Shown: piece after piece, positions 21,156-32,272 of the stretch
Numbering within the stretch: the first letter of the stretch is position 1
Layout of the letters: each line of letters begins with the position of its first letter
NCBI GenBank assembly: GCA_021464525.1
Contig: JADRCO010000361.1
Coordinates: 1-36,087 of the forward strand
Reading direction: 5' to 3'
DNA length: 36,087 nucleotides
Origin: Rhizophagus sp. LPA8_4_AMF
Taxonomy: Eukaryota; Glomeromycota; Glomeromycetes; Glomerales; Glomeraceae
Program-made: the position numbers and the translations under genes
The notes under the pieces: generated by a model
The model's input: the letters and a program-made list of their open reading frames with translations, nothing else
Database searches by the model: none
Told to the model about the DNA's origin: nothing

Positions 21156-21940
21156 ATGACATATGGAAAGTGTAATTACCGAAATTTACAAACTGGAATT
21201 AAATGTGGATGCCTTAGATCTCGTGTCCAGTCCATTAATGATCATTCATGCAAAGCCTGTAAACACGATCTGTGCTATCATGAAATCAATCAACCTCAAA
21301 CATCGAAAAGGTTTGACAACTTGAAAAATAATCGTAAAAATAAAATCTATTCACACAAAAAGTTTATTACTTTCAAGTTGATCGATATAGTTGGTGGAAA
21401 ACCAATCCAAAAAATACCTAGAAAGTAAATATACATACATATAATTTTCATTATTGGTTATTTATTTTCTTTATCAATTATTATTAAAATTTACCGTAAT
21501 AAAATTAAGTGTTGAAAAATTAGGTAAAATGAAAAAAATCCGCTTCACTGAAAATTCAAATATTGGAATAAGAAATGCGGTTGAATCATCATTTCCTCAT
21601 TTTCTGAATAAGCGTTGGCAATTTTTTCGTCGTACGTCAATATCAGATCTTGAGATCGCCTGTGAACCAAATTTTGGATGGAGTGTCGATGCATTAAAAA
21701 GGTAAACCAAATTAAATTTTTTTTGTTGTTTTTGCTGTCGTTTATCTTATTAAAATTTAAAACTCTATAATTTTTATCAGTATTGCATGTGCTAGGAGGA
21801 AATTATATGTAGGAATTGTTGATGAGCCGATTCAAATGACTTCCTCGTTAATTTATCAACCATCGGAAGTACCAGCCATCGGGGTTGAACAATACTTTCA
21901 GCAAAATATTATGTCATTGGAGTTCGCCAGTATAATGTGA
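21156..21940 (+). CDS. Gene D: zinc-binding N-terminus plus conserved C-terminal module, 206 aa
   Basis: Family not recognised by name. Exons: 21156-21424, 21510-21701, 21781-21940; introns of 85 and 79 nt, both phase 2 as in A, B and C. The zinc-ligand layout C6-x10-C17-x-C19-x12-C32-x2-C35-x-H37-x4-H42 is that of gene A. Gene D lacks A's long N/Q-rich linker and goes almost directly to FKLIDIVGG...QKIPRK at the exon 1 end. The exon 2 acceptor at 21508-21509 was chosen because it keeps phase and aligns VEKLGKMKKIRF with KKLEEKDLIKKTFF of B. The module continues RRTSISDLEI, FGWSVDALKR and RRKLYVGIVDEPIQM. Unlike the others it does not stop there: exon 3 extends about 30 residues (YQPSEVPAIGV...FASIM). 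The extension could come from loss of an ancestral stop. Overall the closest relative of gene A's ends but compact like B and C. Confidence 0.85.
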
Positions 21941-23337
21941 TGATACGACAATCAATTTACTCATAAATTCAAGTAAATATTTCAGGTATATTATTTTGCA
22001 ACCAACCTGTTGGGTTAATTATGAATACATTTTTTCGACAAACCGAAAGTCGTCTGGCGCATAGTTTTAATTATTACGGTATATTTATATTATTTAATTT
22101 ATTTTTTAATTAGTAAAATTTGGTATTAAAATGTTTAAATGTCATAATATTTATGTTATTTCGTTCAAAAATAAATTGGTATAATACAGAACAACATTTG
22201 ATATTTATTGAATGTACTTTTTTTTTATGCGAATTGAATATTAGAGAATGGTTGTAAAATCCAAAAAAAACGAATTAAAATAATTTATTCATTAAAATAA
22301 AAAAAGAAGTGAATTCAATATATTTTTGTTTTTGTTACGTCTATCGTATCACGAACTAATGATGCACGCAATTTTTTTTGTGTAATCTTTTTACCAATAG
22401 TTCGGTTTTAAATTCTGATAAAATGATATTTATGGTCATAGTTTATCCATATGGATTACATCAAGATAATAAAGAGAACTTTCTTTTAAATCTTGTGCTT
22501 GGCAGTGTAGCAGTAAAATAATTTTTAATTATGAGAAACTTTTTTTCTATACTGTACTATACAGTATACAAAAAGCACTATAAACAGATGACGTTTGTGC
22601 ATCTGATCGACTTTTGGTAATATTAGCAAGATTACGCAATAATTTGGTCTGCAAATCTGCTACAAAATGATATATATACCGCGAATATACTATATTTGTA
22701 AATACATAATAACTGATATTTTACAAAAAACATTTTACAACGGTAATATCCCCATGGTATAACATTGTTAAGAGAAAGTAACGGAACGGTTAGTGAGCCG
22801 AATTATAAACTAAGACAGGAATATTGGGAATACGAATGTGATAATTTCAATGGAACTAATATATTCCTGCTCAACAAAGAAAATATTTATGAGAGATTCA
22901 CAATTTATATATTTCTGGAATTCCGCTGTTAAGTCTGGAATTGGGAATTTATGACAAGAAACAAGGTATAGACGGAACGCATAATTCTGTAATTCAACAT
23001 TTAAATATTATACTAGAACATACAGCAGCAGATAATACAATTGTATGCAAACTATATGAGTGATTTGGCAAATTATACGACACAATCTACAACAAAAAAT
23101 TGTCATATAATGATGAATGCGGTTCCTAACGACGAAAATAATAAACTTTAATTTATCAGACTTGAATGATACATATTATACATATTATCAGTTTCGTCAG
23201 TCTAATTATAGTAGTCGATTACATACAATTGATATATACATACAATGATCGCATCGAAAGACAAATTGCAAATAAATTTTTTAATAATATGATTATAAAT
23301 TAGTTATACGACAGAAATAATTTATTACAATCAAATA
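21941..23337. other. Gene D 3' flank and decayed sequence
   Basis: No intact gene. From about 22780 on, short plus-strand readings separated by stops (for example NYSSRLHTIDIYIQ near 23200) suggest this is the upstream part of the retroelement remnant that follows, but no motif is secure. Confidence 0.4.
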
Positions 23338-23948
23338 TGAAAGATTGGAATATAGAAGAACAAATTGAGATATACACAGACGGTTCAGTTCACGACCTTG
23401 GTAAGAAACATTGTTCAACTAGTTTTGGTTTTATTAAAGTCAAAATGATCGAATAGAACATCAATTTATTTCGACAACAGAGTATTGGCCGTCACCAAAT
23501 AAATCAGAAACGTTCGCTCTTCTCACTACAATTTTAGTTTTACCTAGAGTGACGATTAATACAAATTCACAAAATGTAATAAATGGATACTATAATAATA
23601 TTCATAATAACTATTTTACATTATCTCCAAGGAAATATCACATAATAATTATATATAGTTGAAGTTATATTTAATAATAACTTAACCTTGGATTTCGGAA
23701 AAGTTACAACTGAAGCCATTCAAATAACTTCTTCAATGGTTATATAAATAGAATAATTCAATAACCGGATATAGATAATTTTTTAAATATTGACTACATG
23801 TTTCGATAATATTCGTTATCTAAATCATGGAACAACATACTAATCAAAACAAAGATTCGTACGTTCTTTATGTCAGATTTAACACATGAACGACTTCTTT
23901 AATTTAAATCGTAAGTAACCTTATTTCGTGTTTTTTTATTCATGTTAT

Positions 23949-23981
23949 TTCCGTAAATGTATCATATTCACATTCACGGAA
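23949..23981. repeat. Imperfect hairpin of the TCCGTAAA family
   Basis: TTCCGTAAATGT faces ACATTCACGGAA with one mismatch in 12 bp. It lies inside the retroelement remnant, implying a later insertion. Confidence 0.5.
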
Positions 23982-24066
23982 TTTATAGCATCAAAACATG
24001 GAAACTACCCAAGTTGCTTTAGATTTTTAGTTATTTTTCTGTAAATGTATCATATTCAGTTATTCA

Positions 24067-24107
24067 CGGAGTTTTACAGAAATTACGGATAAAATTTTTT
24101 ATATGGT
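24067..24107 (+). repeat. Dispersed 41-bp repeat, copy 2
   Basis: Nearly identical to 20829-20869. Preceded by TGTAAATGTATCATATTCA, which also occurs at 23953. Confidence 0.75.
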
Positions 24108-24525
24108 AAATAAATATAGACGGTTTTATGTATGCCTTTTACGCTCTTAATGGAAATAACAAAACGTTTACACCGGATTTGCCCAACCTAAATATAAGAG
24201 AAATAAAGTTCATTTATTAATAGATGAAATACCTATGATCGAACAATTAAAAACACACTCGTTCAAACTTTTCATGACCTATGTGCGAGATCCATGATAA
24301 AACCTTCGAACATGTATGGACTCGTCGTCCTCAATCTAGTAAAATGAAGTGTATAATACTTGACAAAAATATTCCTTTGCAATCAATTGAATGATGCAAT
24401 CAAAGATCGGCTAAACAGAAACAAATTTTACTAGAATTAAGAGATTTTGTTTTTGAAAAAACACGTAAAGAAATATGGGTTCCTCGTTGTCGCGAGTTTT
24501 CCCAGAAAATTTTTTATTGGGTGTG

Positions 24526-25300
24526 ACCGTGTGACAAACTAGAAATGCTCATAATATTACAAGATCAATGAAAATTTCGAATACTATTCTGTTCTTATTA
24601 CCAGAGTACTTTAACTATTAATGGTACAATGGGTGGAGGATCTGCTGACACTTGACACAGTCTATGTTCTTGCTAATTGTTTTACTTTCAGTTTAGAAAA
24701 ATTCCTTGTAATAAGGTCTCAAACTGAGGGAAACGTTGAATTTACTTTATATATTCTGTTGTCATGGTCCTCATACCTGCAATCTTATTATACTACTACC
24801 AATATCTGATATGTAGTAATTGACCCTTTTAATTAATAAAGTATAATACCAAGCGCTATTTAAAAATAAAAATAAAGTAATACATACATCATGAAATTTT
24901 AGTTGGTCCATGTAATTCTATATAGATTAGCTCAGGAATATGTGGAATTCCACATATTTCCAAATATCCTACATATTTTAATCTTCGAATTTTTGTGGAT
25001 CTACCATGTGTTTTGTCACTAGGTATTTGGAAAATATTCATATTTCCACAATATTTGGTATGGATTTCCATGTGGATTTTATGGAAAAAATTTCCTGATG
25101 TAATAACTGATAACTTTAAGATTTTTACAAAAACAATAAACCGTTACGCTTTGTTCTTTTTTAATAGAAGTATCAATTGGAGTCACGTGCATGCATAATT
25201 TTGGCCAGAATTTTGCATTGAAATTAAAAAATCACGTGAAATTGTTCAGTGTTGTTCATTGGTTCCTTCATTATTTTGAGATTATACTGTTTTAAATGCT
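24526..25300. other. A/T-rich region with palindromes, no supported gene
   Basis: Short open frames on both strands (24621-24809 +, 24889-25071 -, 24995-25198 +) overlap each other and include a 22-bp perfect palindrome. None has recognisable domains. Confidence 0.4.
24937..24958. repeat. 22-bp perfect palindrome
   Basis: AATATGTGGAA followed directly by TTCCACATATT, with no spacer. Partial copies of the half-site (ATTTCCA, CCACAAT, CCATGTGG) recur over the next 140 bp. Confidence 0.85.
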
Positions 25301-25439
25301 GATTTGCGGGTGTTCGGATGTTGGTGGTGTTAGTGATGGAAGTGCTGGGGGGAAATGAGTGGATAATTCCCGTTTCATAAATGCTTAGCAACACTTGCAC
25401 AACTTCAGTTCTCCAAAGGTGCTGGAGGAAGAGTTGGTG

Positions 25440-25578
25440 TTAGTGGTGAACAGGTGGAGGAGCTATAGGAGGTAGTGGTGGTGCTGGTGGTGAGGAGATG
25501 GGGATGGAGTTGGTGAGTGTGGTGATGGTGGTTTTAATGGTGGATGAGCTGGAGGAGGTGGTGTAGACATCACTATAC
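25440..25578 (-). pseudogene. Proline-rich exon fragment
   Basis: On the minus strand a T-tract plus TTGCAG (AG at 25579-25580) opens a frame with IVMSTPPPPAHPPLKPP, then PHSPTPSPSP, ending at TAG 25463-25465. Shifting one base near the H-rich end opens SPPAPPLPPIAPPPVHH, ending at 25440. The polyproline pattern resembles formin FH1 or other profilin/SH3-binding linkers. One frameshift separates the two proline tracts, and no flanking domain is visible, so it is a fragment or relic. The plus strand shows the same fact as an unusual GGTGGTGG-rich stretch. Confidence 0.4.
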
Positions 25579-25599
25579 CTGCAATTCGATAAACAAATC

Positions 25600-26931
25600 T
25601 GTTATTTATTAATTAGACTTAATAATGAAATGTGTTATCTGAACATAATGGATACAGCAACAAAATTTTACTTAATCCATAAATATGGAAAAATCTAATT
25701 TTTGTATCATCAAAACCATTACAATTATTAAGATTGTAAAATTGGGAATAAAAAATGTTCACATACACTATTTCTTCATAATCATAAAAATATAAGATTA
25801 TTATTTTAATTTTTACACTTCATCAATTTTAAACAATTGTTAATGTAATTTTAAATTGAATGCTAAAAACTTGGTAATGAGAACCATTGAAGCGTCTGAA
25901 ACGTTTATATTATTTAAAAAAGTGTATCACTAAAATATAAAAAGGTTTAAAGTTTGAATTCAAACGCACCTTATCACGTGATTTATTTTTAAAAATTTGA
26001 TTGGCTAATTATTAATTGTTTCATAATTTTATATATGATCATTTTGGCCAAAATTAACGTTAATTTTAGACAAAATGATCAACATTCTGATCATCAAGTG
26101 AGCCAAATCTGCCTATGTATCTAATTCAAAAAAGTGGTCATGATAATAATTATGTAATAATTAGATAGTAGCCTATTTTATTTTTTTTATCCCTTTTTCT
26201 CTTCTTTTCTTTACAGTATGGTGCATAACACCTAAACTCATCAACAGTCTGAAATTCAGTTTTATAATGATCATTACTAAATTAAGACTAATTACTTCCA
26301 AATAAGGAAATAGACTAACCTTATTAGTAATAAAATGTTGAACACAATATATTATAATAAATAAAATCAATATGATTGGTTATAATCGTTATCACATGAT
26401 AAAAAAATTCTGAAATTTCACATTTAAATATAAGCTAATATAAAAAATATGCTAACTTTAAAATTTAATAATTCTTGAAATATGGTAGTTGAAGAAAAAG
26501 TAATCTGATGTTTTGAAAGAGAAGAACCCAAAGTATAATTTTATCAGGTTACATTTTCAATTTTCATAAAATTTTAAAAAGTAGTTAGCTTTTCAAAATC
26601 ATCAATTTTATTTGATGAGTTTAAGTGTTATACACCATACATTTTTTTTTTATTATTTTTCTTCTTTTATAACATATATTTTATTAGCATTTTTTTTTAC
26701 ATAATGATTTGTCAAGGCTGCCACAAAAAAATCTTAACGATAACAGATAACTTGTTCTTTAACACTAAAATGCCTAAAAATTCCTTGATTAATTATCGTC
26801 AATGATATAAAACTAACAAAATAAATGAGAATCCAAAGAAAATATAGATAATGATTATATCTAAATAGATCTGAGAGAAATTTCTGATCACCTTTTTTCA
26901 AATTGTTAGCTGATTTAAGAGTATATTCTTA
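25600..26931. other. Non-coding stretch with one large palindrome
   Basis: No gene supported. The minus-strand frame at 26173-26370 has no domain. The 26037-26080 palindrome is annotated separately. Confidence 0.4.
26037..26080. repeat. 44-bp near-perfect palindrome
   Basis: Outer arms GATCATTTTG and CAAAATGATC are perfect. The inner AAAATTAACGTTAATTTT is an 18-bp perfect palindrome. Only the two 3-bp segments between them (GCC and AGA) do not pair. A very strong cruciform candidate, or a very short fold-back element. Confidence 0.85.
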
Positions 26932-26996
26932 CAGTGTCTGGTCTGATGATTTTTCTGAGTCCATTCATGTCAATTTTAGCACAGTCATGTGAATTT
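26932..26996 (+). repeat. Left terminal inverted repeat
   Basis: Pairs with 32797-32862 in opposite orientation. See the element entry for the match. Confidence 0.75.
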
Positions 26997-28484
26997 TGAT
27001 GCAGATGAATTTAAATTTTAATCAAATTTCACTACCATCGAACTGAACTAACTGTGATTGTACTGAACTAAATTTACATGACCGATCTACATTTTATTTT
27101 TTTTTCTTGTATTTAATAATTATTAAATTTTTACAATTATTAGAAAAAATTAGATGTAAATTTAAACAAATATTTTTATACAATAAAATAATTAAAAGCT
27201 TATAACAAAAATTAAAAGTAGCAATGCTTGCATCTTAATTTTATTGAAACAAGTGGTTCATCAGGAGTTGTAATTTTTGTAGAGTCTACGTAATATCTAT
27301 AATCCTATATATATCCAATATAAATTTTTTACATAAATTTTTTTAAGTCTGAAATACACATTTATTTTTTATATAATTATATAAAATCTATATAAATATA
27401 AAATTAATTAAATATAAATTTATGTGTAATTAATAACCAAGTGAATATTATACAATTATTTTGAATAAAATTATTTAAATATAGAGTTATTTAAATATAA
27501 ATTTATATATAATGTATAATTAAATAAATATTATACAAATTTTATATAAAATTTTATTCATATAGATTTAAAAATATTTATATATTTTATTTAATTTTTA
27601 AATAAGTACAAAATTTAAAGTTAAATTTATATAATACAAAACTACTATGGTTCAAAAATATACCTATATTGCACTTTGGTATTTAATACTAATAATATTA
27701 GAATTTTTTTTTTTATATATAAAAATGTTATTGGGAGTGGAAATTTTACATGGGTATTTTCAAAAGTATGGCATTCCCATATTTATTAAACGACCAGAGT
27801 CTAAAATAGATTTCAATTTTATCATAGAAATTTTCAACATGGTTTCAAATTATCAGTTCTTTTAAAAATTTATGAGAAAAAATTTCCAATTCTTAAAAAA
27901 TTATCAAATGTCATTATCATACAATTAGACAAAACCCCTGCTGTGCCCAGGACCCCTGAATATGATTATATCACACTATTTATTTTATATCACCTTCGTC
28001 TGTACAGATTGAATTTTTAGTACTATTGAACATAAGTGTAACCTTGTACAGATTCAAGGTTTTTGTACTAATTAACTTAGTAAATATCACATCAATTATC
28101 ACGACAAACCTCCTTTATAGTATATTCAGAAACCTTCTGTGCCTTCGGGAATTAAAATTGATTTATAGAAACATTAAGCTTTTTCCCTAAAATGTTCAAA
28201 TGATGACGCGCCTTTGATATTGGAAAAATTGGTAGACGCAAGATTTGGGTACAAAAAAAAATTTTTCAGGGTTCATTATTGATTGTTCATTAATAAATTT
28301 GGTGACCCAAACAACTAAAATACTGTCAAATATTTATTTAATTTGACATGACAGGCAAATTTGGAGTATTTTGTAAATCCTCTATGATGTCTTTAATAAA
28401 AGGAATAATTAATACCATGAAATCTATCTAATTCACAGTGCATTTTTTATTTAGGATCATACTTTAACCATGAAAATTCTTAAG

Positions 28485-28690
28485 TCATTTTCTTTGAAAT
28501 CTTTCTTTATTAATTTTCACTTTTGTTTCTCTTTTTAATATACAAGATTTTAAAATTTTTCTTTTTTTTTAGAACTCCTTTGAGAATTTTCTTCGTCTGA
28601 TTCATCTAGTATTTCTTCTGTAGTAATTTTTGATAAAGAAGTTTCTGATAAAGATAAATTATTTTTATCACTTTCAGATAAAGGTTTATC
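28485..28690 (-). pseudogene. Acidic/basic coding-like fragment
   Basis: A 68-codon open reading without its own ATG: S/D/E-rich (DKPLSESDKNN, TTEEILDESDEE) then a strongly basic SSKKKRKILK that looks like a nuclear localisation signal, ending in TGA. Another short minus-strand reading lies at 28950-29062 (MLTIRSVNNDTRSKKSLSV). Together they may be decayed exons of one TE-encoded protein. No domain recognised. Confidence 0.3.
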
Positions 28691-29849
28691 TTTTCATTTG
28701 ATTTATTTTATTTTTACTATTATTCAATAGATTTATAATAATAAGGAAGTTATTTATTAATTTTGACAAAATTGCAAAATAATTATCTGATTATCCATAT
28801 ATATGTATTGTAAAAAATCATTTTCAAATAATTTACCCATTAAAATTTTTCTTGGCAAAAAATCTGATTGACATAAAAATTTTTGGACATTTTCTAAATA
28901 TATACCCTGAGTGCGACACAGTATATTTGAATAGCAACTGAACATATCATATTAAGTGATTTTCTTTTTAGGAATTAAATAAACTTTTATACTCTTAACT
29001 TTATTAACCGATAAACTTTTTTTACTTCGTGTATCATTATTAACACTTCTTATTGTTAACATAAATAAAAAAAAAACTTTGCAATTTTTACTTTTTTCTG
29101 CCAATAAAATATTCTTTCGCTTATTTTTCAAATATACAAACTTTCTCTATTTTAATTACTATTATATACTATCAAATAAAAAATTTTAGTATTTCATTAA
29201 AAAAGACTACTATTAAAATAAAAATATTTGCAAAAAAAGCTTCATTGCAAGTCCCATTTGTTGACCAATTGTTAACCCTTTAACTATTTTCATTTCCCTT
29301 TATTGTTCTTTAATAACCTTTTTTCAAATTATTATTCAGTTCATTTTGTCTTTTGCACTTTACCAATACATTTTTATTCTTTTCCTTTTTAATAATGTTG
29401 ATTTTAGTAAACGCAAACTCCAAATATATTTATGCTCGCTATCTTCACCTCTAAATAATCTTCTTTTTCTTCTTTCTTTTCTTTACTTTCAGGGTGTTTC
29501 TGTTGGTTTGTACTTATTCCACCTATGATGATATCTCCACTCAACACCATAATCCTATACTCAATGGTATTTGATTTTGATCTAACAAGCTTATTGCAAT
29601 TGTACCTGACATCACTTCAGGACTTTCTGTTTTAGCTATTTGTCCTTTTTATAATATTGTTCTTTAATGACTTCTTGTATTTGATTTTATGCAATATCTT
29701 TTGCTAAAGTTGTATTCGGTGATTGGTATAACGTATTTATCAATAATTTCCAAAACTTCTTCCTCCATTTTGTTAAATTCTTTTTAAATTTGTTCCTTTA
29801 CATTTGACAAATTGGACTTGAAATTACTTAACAGGTATGTATAAAAGGG

Positions 29850-30192
29850 ATCCGTCCAAAATCCTGAAACTTGAAATCCTGAAGGTACATTATCCTGACA
29901 CTCTAAATCCCAAAATATCAAAATCCCAAATTGTTATAATCCCGAATTGACAAAATCCTGAAATGTCATAATCCCGAATTTTATAATTCTGACATCCCCA
30001 TAATGCTAATTTTCTTTCTTTTATTAATGAATTTCAAGATTTTCATTTCAGTATTTTGAATTTCAGGATTATGAAGTGTCAGGCTTATGAAATGTCAGGA
30101 TTATGCCAATTCGGGATTTTAACATTTTGGGATTTAGTGTCAGAATAACATACCTTCAGGATTTCAAGTTTTGGGATTTCGTACTAAATCCA
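29850..30192. mobile_element. Fold-back MITE built of ATCCTGAA-type words
   Basis: A long imperfect inverted repeat of about 150 bp per arm. The left arm reads ATCCTGAAACTTGAAATCC, then TGAAGGTA and CCTGACACTCTAAATCCC. The right arm is its complement, ending CTTCAGGATTTCAAG. The arms are made of degenerate 10-12 bp words (AATCCTGAA, AATCCCGAA, AATCCCAAA). There is no coding capacity. It interrupts a segment similar to the exon-like modules at 30260-30540. Confidence 0.75.
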
Positions 30193-30229
30193 TATAAAAA
30201 TAGGTGATGTGATTTTTTTATTAGTTTGT

Positions 30230-30640
30230 TTGGAAATGTATTAACATTTGTTTTTTTGTAAAAATGCTGGGTTTAACAAATTGAACTTGAAATTAATTAA
30301 GTGAGTGTATGGGAATTTTTTATTTATTTGTTTAAGAAAATTATTGATTTCTTTATAGGAATACTGGGTTTGAGAATTTAATTGTAAGTATATTAGCATA
30401 TTTTTTTGTTTTGAGAAATATGCGATGTCTACCCGTCTAGCACGAAGCTGATTTTTTATTGATATTCTTTTTTTATGGAAATGCCAGTTTAATGAACTAG
30501 ACTTATTGAAGAGCAGGTGGGTATAAATTAGGTGGGAATTCGCTTTTGTTTATTTATTGGAGAAATGTTTTTTAATGATTTATTTCTTTATTTTTTGTAA
30601 GTAATACGAACAATCTGTTCGCACTTTTACTATAGAAAGA
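30230..30640 (+). repeat. Array of short exon-like modules, set 1
   Basis: Modules of about 40-45 nt begin GAAATGCTGG, GAATACTGGG or GAAATGCCAG. Each is followed at once by a donor-like GTGAGT, GTAAGT or GTGGGT. Each is preceded by T-rich tracts, in the clearest case with an AG acceptor (TTTCTTTATAG). A related half module ends AACAG|GTATGT at about 29835, just left of the MITE. Confidence 0.5.
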
Positions 30641-31157
30641 TTTTACTAATGATCATCATATTGCCCAATAAAATAATAATACGTTCATCATATGATATAC
30701 GTACAACTCCTTTGATTTTTATGGACTTGGGATTATTAGGTGATATTGTATTCAAATTATTATATATTCAAGTAGCATTACATTTAATAACAATAAGGAA
30801 TTACAGTTTATATATTTACATATTTATAATATCAAATAATAATTACATAAAAAATATATACAATTTTAAATAAAAAAGTTATATAATTCTATATAAATAT
30901 ATTTTACACATAAAATCAGATTCACATAAAACCCATGTTGGATCCTTAAAATTATGTAGAACAGTACATATAAATTTCACATAAATATCTTGATATAAAC
31001 CTACATAGAAAATAACTCCTGATGTTTCTAATTTATACTATATCTATGAATATATTTTGCATTAACTCATTACAAAATTCACTACAACCATTTTCTTTAA
31101 AATTTGATTTCTAAAAACTTCCAAAAAAATGATATATTATTTACTGGCATTAAATTC

Positions 31158-31560
31158 TTACTTTAGTTTCTGAAGTTCTAATCTTTCGTGCTCAATTTTC
31201 AATTCATGTTCTTCAATTTCCAGTTGATGTTCTCTTAATGGTAATTAACGTTCCTTCATGTCAAAATCCACATTGTTTTCTGTTGAATCAATTACTTTAG
31301 TTTTCTTAGCTTCAGATTGTAACCTGGACGTTTGATTGGATTTAGTTAAAGTTCCAGTTTTAGTTTTCTTTGATGATTGCTTAGCAACTAAAAATATGCT
31401 GGATTTATTAGAATAATAAGTTATGGAAAAAATCACAATATTTATATTTAGTACATACCAGTTCATTTAGGATCGTTTTGCTTGTGCTATAACATCTTGA
31501 TCTTTATCACTTTTTGCAATTCCATAATTGTCATAAATTTTACAAGAACAAAATATCTTT
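31158..31560 (-). pseudogene. Decayed two-exon gene with coiled-coil tail (TE-associated)
   Basis: On the minus strand, IYDNYGIAKSDKDQDVIAQ leads to a stop shortly before a canonical donor GTATGT at about 31458. An acceptor TTTTTAG at about 31390 opens AKQSSKKTKTGTLTKSN and EAKKTKVIDSTENNVDFD. After one in-frame stop it continues with the heptad-like REHQLEIEEHELKIEHERLE. A basic/Ser linker followed by an E/L/R coiled coil is a common end for SANT/Myb-type proteins carried by fungal and animal transposons. That assignment is inference; no DNA-binding domain is seen here. Confidence 0.45.
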
Positions 31561-31639
31561 CATGATGATTTTTTGCTCTAATAAAAAGAAGTCATAAATA
31601 TGTATATATTATATTAAATAAACCATTAAATTTATTGTC

Positions 31640-32095
31640 TTACTTTAAAATAGCTACTTGTAAAGATAAGGATTTTTCATCCCAATTAGAATTTGCATGA
31701 TATGATTCTGCTACATTAGTTTGTCAGATGCCTTATTTCAAATATCTAAAGCTATAAAGGAATATATTTGATTTAAAGAAGCTCACACCCAAGGCTTTGA
31801 ATAAAATGCAATCCAGTCTAAAAAAAGATTTCCATTTAATAAATATATTTATACAAATTTTCATTATATTTCTTATTGCATCTGCAAAAAAAGATATAAT
31901 TAATAAATATACATTATAATACTAAAATATAATGGTTTAACTCTTACATTTTTAAAAGCTGATTCATAATTATCCCAAGTTTCAATATTGTATACTGTAG
32001 CAATTCCTTCTGAAGACGTTGGTGGATATTCCATTGGTAATGCAGCATATCTGATTTCACCAACTCTCATTTTGTTCATCATTAAGTGTGTAGCT
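31640..32095 (-). pseudogene. Decayed transposase-like fragments
   Basis: A minus-strand reading from ATG at about 32082 gives RVGEIRYAALPMEYPPTSSE and TVYNIETWDNYESAFKN, ending at a GTAAGA donor. Further on, QTNVAESYHANSN followed by DEKSLSLQVAILK ends at a GTAAGA donor near 31645. T-N-x-x-E-S-Y-H resembles the conserved end of MULE-type transposases. Stops separate the parts. Family assignment is tentative. Confidence 0.35.
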
Positions 32096-32272
32096 TAATC
32101 ATCTTTGTCAAATAAGGCAAATTCTTCAGTAGATAACTAAAAATTTATTATTGCTTGTTAATCTTTAATATTATTATAAAATATAATATGAATATTAATA
32201 TTAACCCAAAAAATTTATAACCAACTTTTGGTATTTCCATTAGTGAATTAAATGTAATATCATATGGGCTCC

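Larger units (their letters stand above)
23338..24525 (+). mobile_element. Decayed LINE-like retroelement with RNase H domain
   Basis: From ATG 23338 the frame reads EEQIEIYTDGSVHDLG; YTDGS is the first catalytic Asp motif of RNase HI. After a frameshift near 23450, further readings include EYWPSPNKSETFALLTTILV (the second acidic residue, E of K-S-E) and NSQNVINGYYNN (where D-S is usual, here N-S). Further downstream, FEHVWTRRP and KTRKEIWVPRCREF resemble the C-terminal ends of fungal LINE-type proteins. Several stops and frameshifts make it inactive. The reverse transcriptase domain is not recognisable in the window. Assignment rests on RNase H motif order, which could also belong to another RNase H-bearing element. 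Confidence 0.6.
27259..31024. mobile_element. Possible nested element with short inverted ends
   Basis: CATCAGGAGTT at 27259-27269 faces its exact reverse complement at 31014-31024. The next 15-20 bp inward agree weakly. Both ends lead into very A/T-rich sequence with TATATAAAT words (27290-27640 and 30780-30960). No target duplication was recognised. If real, this inserted inside the larger TA-flanked element. Confidence 0.3.

Noticed and set aside
24889-25071. 60-codon minus-strand frame
   Set aside because: Crosses a 22-bp palindrome and overlaps a plus-strand frame; reads as palindrome-derived sequence.
27647-27865. 72-codon plus-strand frame inside the mobile element
   Set aside because: Hydrophobic F/I/Y-rich composition expected from A/T-rich DNA; no motif or splice support.
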